From: Pseudomonas sp. GM79
GTDB taxonomy: Bacteria; Pseudomonadota; Gammaproteobacteria; Pseudomonadales; Pseudomonadaceae
NCBI RefSeq assembly: GCF_000282495.1
Contig: NZ_AKJE01000080.1
Span: 20,907 to 84,906, forward strand
Reading direction: 5' to 3'
Length of the DNA stretch: 64,000 nt
Both the position numbers and the translations under genes were made by a program. Positions 58,533 to 64,000 of the stretch are shown in pieces. A model generated the notes under the pieces. That model had not been told where the DNA came from, did no database searches, and saw only the letters and a list, made by a program, of their open reading frames with translations. The first letter of the stretch is position 1. Each line of letters begins with the position of its first letter.

Positions 58533-59032
58533 CAGATCATCCCAAACAGGTCCCGGCGGAGTTCGTTCCGCCGTCGGTCTGGCGCAATCCCTGGCATTTC
58601 CTGGCGTTCGGCTTCGGCTCGGGCACCCTGCCAAAAGCGCCGGGCACCTGGGGTTCGTTAGTGGCGTTACCCTTCATTCCGTTGTGGCAGATGCTGCCCG
58701 ATTGGGGTTATTGGCTGATGCTCGGCATCACCATGCTGTTCGGCTTCTGGCTGTGCGGCAAGGTCGCCGATGATTTGCGCGTACACGACCACGAAGGCAT
58801 CGTCTGGGACGAAATGGTCGGGATGTGGATCACCCTGTGGCTGGTACCGGAAGGCTGGTATTGGTTGCTGGCGGGGTTCCTGATGTTCCGCTTCTTCGAC
58901 ATCCTCAAGCCCTGGCCGATTCACTGGATCGACCGGCATGTGCACGGTGGTGTCGGGATCATGCTCGACGACGTGCTGGCAGGCGTATTTGCGTGGTTGG
59001 CGATGCAAGGGCTGGTGTGGTTTTTCGTCTGA
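58529..59032 (+). CDS. pgpA: Phosphatidylglycerophosphatase A
   Basis: The product is 167 residues with several membrane segments. GFGSGTLPKAPGTWGSLVAL and HEGIVWDEMVGMWITL and RFFDILKPWPI are the PgpA signature. It dephosphorylates PGP to PG. The start is GTG 58529, overlapping thiL. Confidence 0.95.
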   Translation: MTDHPKQVPAEFVPPSVWRNPWHFLAFGFGSGTLPKAPGTWGSLVALPFIPLWQMLPDWGYWLMLGITMLFGFWLCGKVADDLRVHDHEGIVWDEMVGMWITLWLVPEGWYWLLAGFLMFRFFDILKPWPIHWIDRHVHGGVGIMLDDVLAGVFAWLAMQGLVWFFV

Positions 59033-59040
59033 GGCGCCAA

Positions 59041-59793
59041 GTGAGAGAACCGGGGATAGCGCGACGCGGGTTGCTGCTGATGGTTTTCGCGCTATTTTGC
59101 TCGTTCGCCCAGGCGGGGGATGCACCGACGACGCCGTCCGTGATTCACCTCGCCAGCGAAGCCTGGGAAGACTTTACCGCCGCCGATGGCCATGGTTTGG
59201 GCTGGGATGTATTGCGCGAAGTGTTCGAGCCGGCGGGCGTCAAACTGGATATTCGAACCGAACCGTACACGCGCGCTACGGGCCTTGCACAGCGTGGAGA
59301 AGTGGACGCTTGTGTCGGTGCCTATCGGGATGAAGTCAGCGACGTGCTCTATCCGCGCTGGAGTTTCGATACCGATCCGATCTATGCACTGGGTCTGGCC
59401 AGCAATCCGGCGCCGACCCTGCAAACCCTGGGCAACTATCGATTGGCCTGGGTGCGCGGCTACAAGTACCAGGCTTATCTGCCCAATGTGCAGCGCTATA
59501 ACGAAGTCGTGCGGCGGACGGGAGTCGTGTCGATGCTGACCCACAATCGCGCCGACTATTACATCGATGCACTGACAGAAATCGATAACATCGTTAGCCG
59601 AGCCAAGGACCCGTCGCAGTTTCGCCGCACGCATATCGCGGAATTGCCGCTTTACCTGTGCTTCGCCGATACACCTCGGGCTCGCACCTTGATGGCGCTG
59701 TTCGATCAGCGCATGGAAGTATTGGTCAAAAATGGCCGGTTGAAACCGATTTTCGCAAAGTGGAAACAGCCGTACCCGTTTGACACAGACTAA
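59041..59793 (+). CDS. Solute-binding protein family 3-type periplasmic protein
   Basis: The product is 250 residues beginning at GTG 59041 with GAGG upstream (VREPGIARRGLLLMVFALF). It has a signal peptide ending near SFAQAG. The fold fits amino-acid-type ABC binding proteins (GLGWDVLREVFEPAGVKLDI, RGEVDACVGAYRDE). No permease or ATPase is adjacent, so it may be an orphan or a sensor-like protein. It matches the P. aeruginosa PA4049 position. Ligand unknown. Confidence 0.82.
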   Translation: MREPGIARRGLLLMVFALFCSFAQAGDAPTTPSVIHLASEAWEDFTAADGHGLGWDVLREVFEPAGVKLDIRTEPYTRATGLAQRGEVDACVGAYRDEVSDVLYPRWSFDTDPIYALGLASNPAPTLQTLGNYRLAWVRGYKYQAYLPNVQRYNEVVRRTGVVSMLTHNRADYYIDALTEIDNIVSRAKDPSQFRRTHIAELPLYLCFADTPRARTLMALFDQRMEVLVKNGRLKPIFAKWKQPYPFDTD

Positions 59794-59803
59794 GTACGGT
59801 CAA

Positions 59804-59892
59804 TGTGGGAGCGGGCTTGCTCGCGAAAGCGGTGTGACAGTCACAATGATTTTGAATCTGGAACCGTCTTCGCGAGCAAGCCCGCTCCTACA
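59804..59892. repeat. REPIN (inward REP pair)
   Basis: A unit of about 89 bp. The right arm ends in CTCCTACA instead of CTCCCACA. The spacer (CAGTCACAATGATTTTGAATC) is a diverged subfamily 2 spacer. It lies directly after the binding-protein stop. Confidence 0.92.
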
Positions 59893-60026
59893 GGGTTGTT
59901 GGCTTGGCCTCTTGATCAAACTTTTTGATCGTTATGCCCCATAATTCAGCCTAAGCGTCTGTAGGAACGTGCTGTTACAATGCCGCCTCTGCGAATCTTC
60001 AGTACTTATAGATCAGGAGCACACCG

Positions 60027-60644
60027 GTGCCTGTCGTTTTTGTCGCCGCTTCCAAGCTGCCAACGCCTTTTGCGCAATTCACCATGCATGGCTTTCTCGA
60101 TGAAGAGAACGGGCGCGAGCACGTCGTACTGAGCCTGGGTGAGTTTGCCGACGGTGCTCCGGTGCTCGGCCGGTTGCACTCCGAATGCCTGACCGGCGAT
60201 GCCTTGTTCAGCCAGCGCTGCGACTGCGGTTCGCAACTCGAGGCAGCCCTGCAGGCAATCGCCCGTGAAGGCCGTGGCGTGTTGCTCTACTTGCGTCAGG
60301 AAGGTCGCGGCATTGGCCTGCTGAACAAGATCCGCGCCTATGAATTGCAGGACGGCGGCGCCGACACCGTTGAAGCCAACGAGCGTCTGGGTTTTGCCGC
60401 CGACCAGCGCGACTACGCCATGTGCCTGCCGATGCTGGAGCACCTGGGTGTGAAGTCCCTGCGTCTGATGACCAACAACCCACGCAAGGTCAAAGCCTTG
60501 ACCGACATGGGTATCGTGGTTGCTGAGCGCGTGCCGTTGCACACCGGGCACAACCCGCACAACAAACTCTATCTGGCGACCAAGGCGAGCAAGCTCGACC
60601 ATATGATGGGCAATGAGCATCAGGGCGAGGTTGACCGGGCGTGA
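60027..60644 (+). CDS. ribA: GTP cyclohydrolase II
   Basis: The product is 205 residues. HSECLTGDALFSQRCDCG supplies the zinc cysteines, LYLRQEGRGIGLLNKI is the GTP-binding and catalytic motif, and TNNPRKVKAL follows. It opens the riboflavin pathway from GTP. This is the complete enzyme, in contrast to the degenerate domain in RibBA. The start is GTG 60027 with CAGGAG upstream. It overlaps the next gene by 4 nt. Confidence 0.97.
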   Translation: MPVVFVAASKLPTPFAQFTMHGFLDEENGREHVVLSLGEFADGAPVLGRLHSECLTGDALFSQRCDCGSQLEAALQAIAREGRGVLLYLRQEGRGIGLLNKIRAYELQDGGADTVEANERLGFAADQRDYAMCLPMLEHLGVKSLRLMTNNPRKVKALTDMGIVVAERVPLHTGHNPHNKLYLATKASKLDHMMGNEHQGEVDRA

Positions 60645-61060
60645 CACGCGGTCAGGTACGGCGGCGACTGTCCGTCAATTGGTGGCAATACCTGGCGCTG
60701 GCCTTGGTGCCATTGTTCGTGATCAACGGCGTATTCGGCCAGGGCGAGGCGATTGTGCCGGTGCTGGCCATGCCATTGTTCATCGCCGGTGTGGCTTCGA
60801 TGTTTGTCAGTCTGAAGTTCTTTGGCGGCTACAAACACGCGCTGATCGCCACCCAGAAAGCCCTCGATACCCCTGATGAACCCGACGCCTGGATCGCCTT
60901 GGCCGCGAAACGCCGCACCGCGTTTCTGGCGGCCGGCCTGCCCGCCTGGATCGGTGCGCTGGCGGTGTTCGTCGGTCTTGAAGCTGTTCCATTGGTGCTG
61001 CTGGCGCTGTCGACCACCGTGCTGTTCTACCTCTACCGTATCCCGCGTCAACTCGGCTGA
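60641..61060 (+). CDS. Small membrane protein
   Basis: The product is 139 residues, begins GTG 60641 and has four hydrophobic stretches (LALALVPLFVINGVF, AIVPVLAMPLFIAGVASMF, LAAGLPAWIGALAVFVGL, PLVLLALSTTVLFYLY). It overlaps ribA and btuF ends by 4 and 1 nt, so all three are coupled. It matches the position of P. aeruginosa PA4046. Function unknown. Confidence 0.78.
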   Translation: MTRGQVRRRLSVNWWQYLALALVPLFVINGVFGQGEAIVPVLAMPLFIAGVASMFVSLKFFGGYKHALIATQKALDTPDEPDAWIALAAKRRTAFLAAGLPAWIGALAVFVGLEAVPLVLLALSTTVLFYLYRIPRQLG

Positions 61061-61860
61061 TGCGCAGCATCTGGCTGGCAGTGTCGCTGCTGGCTGTCAG
61101 CGGTTCGGCGGCTGCGGTTGAGCGGGTCGTCAGTCTGGCACCGTCGCTTTCCGAGATTGTCGTGGAGCTGAACTCGGCTGACCTTCTGGTCGGTGTGCTG
61201 GATGCTGGCGAACGTCCCGCTGAACTCAAAGACATTCCTTCTGTTGGCAACTACGGCCAGTTGGACATGGAGCGACTGCTCAGCCTCAAACCCGATCTAT
61301 TGCTGTTGTGGCCGGGCAGTGTGGGGCCGGCGCAGCGTGAGCAGCTCAAACGGCTGAACATTCCCACCTATGTCGCCGAACCCCACAACCTCGAACAACT
61401 TGCCGCCCAGATTGAAGTGATCGCTACACAGCTCGGAAGACCGGAGCGTGGCGTTTCATTGGCCGAAAATCTGCGTCAACGACTCGACTCCCTGCGCCAG
61501 CGTTATCGAAGGGATGAACCAATACGGGTTTTTTATCAAGTCTGGGATCGGCCGCTGTACACCGTGGGCGGTGGGCAGATCATCAGTGATGCGCTGCAGG
61601 TATGCGGGGCGCGTAATGTATTTGCCGATCTGACGCAGCCTGCACCGCAGGTCAGTGTGGAGGCGGTGTTGCAGCGCAATCCCGAGGTGATTCTGGCCAG
61701 TGATCAGGCGCAGCTCGATGCGTGGAAGGCCTGGCCCCAGGTGACGGCGGTGGCGCAGGGGCAATTGCTGCTGGTGACGGACAAAGGCCTGGAGCGGCCG
61801 AGTGGGCAGATGATCGAAGCGACTGCCAAGTTGTGCCAAGTGATCGCGCCGGACCGTTGA
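61060..61860 (+). CDS. btuF: Cobalamin-binding periplasmic protein (BtuF-like)
   Basis: The product is 266 residues with a signal peptide (SLLAVSGSAAAV). RVVSLAPSLSEIVVEL, GNYGQLDMERLLSLKPDLLL and LYTVGGGQIISDALQVCGARN are the class III binding protein pattern of BtuF. It probably delivers vitamin B12 to BtuCD, whose genes are not here. btuB lies convergently downstream, which supports the cobalamin role. Confidence 0.85.
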   Translation: MRSIWLAVSLLAVSGSAAAVERVVSLAPSLSEIVVELNSADLLVGVLDAGERPAELKDIPSVGNYGQLDMERLLSLKPDLLLLWPGSVGPAQREQLKRLNIPTYVAEPHNLEQLAAQIEVIATQLGRPERGVSLAENLRQRLDSLRQRYRRDEPIRVFYQVWDRPLYTVGGGQIISDALQVCGARNVFADLTQPAPQVSVEAVLQRNPEVILASDQAQLDAWKAWPQVTAVAQGQLLLVTDKGLERPSGQMIEATAKLCQVIAPDR

Positions 61861-61870
61861 GACCGAGGTG

Positions 61871-61962
61871 CCTGCTTCGCGAGCAAGCCCGCTCCCACAT
61901 TAGACCGAGTTGCTGGGTGGCACGCAGTCAAATGTGGGAGCGGGCTTGCTCGCGAAGCAGGC
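61871..61962. repeat. Outward REP pair
   Basis: CCTGCTTCGCGAGCAAGCCC first, then TGTGGGAGCGGGCTTGCTCG ...CGAAGCAGG, arms extended by matching CCTGC/GCAGG ends. It lies between convergent btuF and btuB and probably ends both transcripts. Confidence 0.92.
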
Positions 61963-61987
61963 CAGTTCAAACACCGCAAACTTCAGA

Positions 61988-63871
61988 TCAGAGTTCCGGC
62001 GTCCAGGTCACCCCGAACATCCACGCCCGACCTTCCTCGCGATACCCATACTGACTGCCGTCATGGCTGTACAACGCCCGGCTGTAGCCCTTGTCCAGCA
62101 GGTTATCGACCTTCAATTCCAGCTTGATCTCGCGATTCAGCGCCCAACTGCTGCGCAACCCCAACAAGGCATACCCGCCTAACGGCTGCTGGTTGTTCTC
62201 GTCGTCATAACTGCTGCTCACCGCTTGCCAACTGGCACCGAGGCCGAGCCGGTCGAACTGCCGATCCAGGTCCAGGCTCAAAGTCCGCCGTGCACGACGG
62301 GCGAGGGTGTGGCCGCTGTCGCGATCCCGAGGGTCGATGATCGCCACGCCGAGGTTGCTCTGCCAGCCGAACAGCTCTTGTTTCAAGGCCGCTTCGAAAC
62401 CGTTGATCCGCGCCGAGGCGACGTTCGCCGGGCGGTTGTTGCTGCCGAAAATAATCGCGTCTTGCAGATCGGTGCGGTACAGCGAAGCTTCCAGGCGACT
62501 GGTTTCTGTCAGCTGACTGCGCCATTGCAGCTCATAACTTTTCGAGGTTTCGGGTTTCAAATCCGGATTGCTGAAATCCGGGTAGTACAGGTCGTTGAAG
62601 GTCGGTGCGCGGAAGCCTTCGCTGTAGGTCAACAGTACATCGTTGTCCGGGTTCAGCGGCAGGGTGAAGGTGCCGCTCCAGCTGTTCTGGCTGCCGAACT
62701 GCTGGTTCTGGTCGCGACGCAGGCCCAGTTCGGTAGAAAAGCTGTCGGCTTGATAGCGATGCTGGATAAACGCTGCACGGTTCCAGCGGCTGTCTTCGTC
62801 GAACGCTGTGCTGCTGTTGATTCGGTCTTCGTACCAGTCGCCGCCGAGGATCAGGCTGTTGCGCTCATCCAGCGTCAGGTCGTTTTGCCAATTCACCGAA
62901 TCGCGGTAGGTGTTGAACACGCTGCGCTCGTCGCTGAGCTTGTCGAGTGTCTTCTCACGGTTTTCGCTATGGCCGAGCTCGACGCGGGTTTTCCACCGGT
63001 CATTGATCCTCGCGTCGACATAACTGCTGACGCTGCTCACAGAGAACTCGCTGTAGGGCTGTTGCTGGACCGATTCAAAGGTGTTCATGTCGAAGCGGCC
63101 GAACGGATTGTCGAATGCGCTTTTGCCCTGGTTATCCAGCAGATTGGCGCCGACTTCGATGTCATCGGTGAGGGCGTGACTCAGGCTTAAGCTGACCGAC
63201 TTATTGCGGTATTCATCGTGATCACCATCACTGGGATAAGACTGGTGAGTGCGATTGATGCCTGCCGTTTCATCGAGGCTGGCACCGAGATTGAATCGGG
63301 TCTGCGCGTCGCCGCCAGACAATCCAAGGCTGCGTTCCCAGGTCTGATTGCTGCCAACCCCCACGTGCATACGTGGTTGCAGGCCTTGTTCGTCGCCACG
63401 GCGAGTGAAGATCTGGATCACCCCGCCAATCGCATCGCTGCCGTAAATCACTGAGCGCGAGCCCCGCAGCACTTCCACGCGCTCGACCTGTTCGATGTTG
63501 ATGTGTTGCAGGTTGCTGTCACCGGAGGTCGAGTTGCCGATGCGCTGGCCGTCGACCAGCACCAGACTTTGCGCCGACTTGGTACCACGAATATAAACCC
63601 CCGGCAGACTGCCGCGCCCGCCAGTTTGCCCGACCTGTACACCCGGTACCCGGCGCAGCAGGTCAGTGACACTGCTCGGTTGCAGACGGTCGATGTCGTC
63701 GCGGGTGAACACGGTGTTGGCGGCGCTGCTGTCGTTGCGCGCTTCGACCTGACGGTTGGCGCTGATCAGCACGTCCGGCAGTTTCAGGGCCTGGTCGCGT
63801 TCGAAGGTGTCGGCCAAGAGTTGGCCGGCCGGCAGGAGGGCCAGCGCTAGGGCGAGGCGGGGGAGTTTCAT
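61988..63871 (-). CDS. btuB: TonB-dependent outer membrane receptor, BtuB-like (vitamin B12)
   Basis: The product is 627 residues with a signal peptide (LALALALLPAGQLLAD). The plug domain has LPDVLISANRQVEARN (TonB-box-like region), RRVPGVQVGQTGGRGSLPG and RGSRSVIYGSDAIGGVI. The rest is the 22-strand barrel ending in WMFGVTWTPEL. Length and plug match BtuB. The start is ATG 63871. A cobalamin riboswitch would be expected upstream, but only 129 nt are in the window and a REPIN fills most of them. Confidence 0.88.
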   Translation of the reverse strand: MKLPRLALALALLPAGQLLADTFERDQALKLPDVLISANRQVEARNDSSAANTVFTRDDIDRLQPSSVTDLLRRVPGVQVGQTGGRGSLPGVYIRGTKSAQSLVLVDGQRIGNSTSGDSNLQHINIEQVERVEVLRGSRSVIYGSDAIGGVIQIFTRRGDEQGLQPRMHVGVGSNQTWERSLGLSGGDAQTRFNLGASLDETAGINRTHQSYPSDGDHDEYRNKSVSLSLSHALTDDIEVGANLLDNQGKSAFDNPFGRFDMNTFESVQQQPYSEFSVSSVSSYVDARINDRWKTRVELGHSENREKTLDKLSDERSVFNTYRDSVNWQNDLTLDERNSLILGGDWYEDRINSSTAFDEDSRWNRAAFIQHRYQADSFSTELGLRRDQNQQFGSQNSWSGTFTLPLNPDNDVLLTYSEGFRAPTFNDLYYPDFSNPDLKPETSKSYELQWRSQLTETSRLEASLYRTDLQDAIIFGSNNRPANVASARINGFEAALKQELFGWQSNLGVAIIDPRDRDSGHTLARRARRTLSLDLDRQFDRLGLGASWQAVSSSYDDENNQQPLGGYALLGLRSSWALNREIKLELKVDNLLDKGYSRALYSHDGSQYGYREEGRAWMFGVTWTPEL

Positions 63872-63928
63872 GGGCAGTCCGTTGACGCTCTAAAGCGAAT
63901 ACATTTTTATGAGGTTGCACAAAACCAA

Positions 63929-64000
63929 TGTGGGAGCGGGCTTGCTCGCGAATGCGGTGTGTCAGTCAACATTGATGCCGACTGACACACCGCATTCGCG
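63929..64000. repeat. REPIN, cut by the window end
   Basis: Left REP arm TGTGGGAGCGGGCTTGCTCG and a spacer with CAACATTGATGCCGACTGA (subfamily 1), then the start of the inverted arm (ATTCGCG). It sits 58 nt upstream of the btuB start codon, between the gene and any riboswitch. Confidence 0.9.

Overview
The window is a stretch of a Pseudomonas chromosome, most likely from the P. fluorescens group. Three things support this: the protein sequences, a gene order that I recall from P. aeruginosa (ribosomal cluster - katA - bfrA - uvrA - MFS - ssb, and later the epimerase pair - oprG - zinc ABC operon - ybbN - nrdR - rib - nusB - thiL - pgpA - ribA - btuF), and the many GTGGGAGCGGGCTTGCTCGC-type REP elements. 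I found no rRNA, tRNA, CRISPR array, insertion sequence or prophage. Names and family assignments rest on recognition of the translated sequences; no database search was run.

Region 1 (1-13.5 kb) holds the end of rpsJ, the rest of the S10 operon, and the spc and alpha operons through rplQ, all on the plus strand and tightly packed. Two non-coding gaps break the packing, rpsN/rpsH (210 nt) and rpmJ/rpsM (130 nt). Each contains a strong hairpin followed at once by a sigma70-like promoter TTGATT-17 nt-TA(G/T)(A/T)AT, so the cluster probably runs as several terminated and re-initiated units. Region 2 (13.5-20.9 kb) carries catalase katA, a ferritin-like bfr without the haem Met, uvrA (minus strand), a YajR-like MFS transporter and ssb.

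Region 3 (20.9-29.5 kb, minus strand) is the most intriguing part. It is an expanded yjfIJKLMC-type cluster: a DUF2170 protein with a possible DNA-binding N-terminus, a PspA/IM30 protein, a rhomboid protease, a potassium-channel protein with a TrkA-N-like domain, DUF2491, DUF350, a DUF1190 lipoprotein, a glutathionylspermidine-synthase-like ATP-grasp enzyme, and an OsmC-YcaO fusion at the end. Its promoter lies between two identical CTCACGCGTGAG palindromes that are the arms of an 18-bp inverted repeat. I read this as an autoregulated membrane-stress module whose chemistry is not described, to my knowledge.

Region 4 (29.6-43.7 kb) is accessory metabolism and repair: an isochorismatase-like hydrolase divergent from a GlxA-type regulator; a DUF3182 (possibly ATP-grasp) gene overlapping an alpha/beta hydrolase gene; a translationally coupled DUF72-ybhP-clsB-ybhN operon for phospholipid and membrane functions; an MFS exporter; and the large helicase Lhr. 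Region 5 (44-51.6 kb) has two coupled sugar-nucleotide reductase/epimerase genes, oprG with an ANR-like box, the ZrgA zinc-uptake operon with a Zur-like box, a small unknown gene and the chaperone-redoxin ybbN. Region 6 (51.8-64 kb) has a methyltransferase-lipoprotein pair, the nrdR-ribD-ribE-ribBA-ribH-nusB-thiL-pgpA operon, a solute-binding protein, ribA with a membrane protein and btuF, and btuB on the opposite strand.

REP-type repeats occur at 15 places, all after 27.9 kb and all between genes. They fall into about 90-bp inward REPINs (two spacer subfamilies), outward pairs with unrelated spacers, and three other repeat families.
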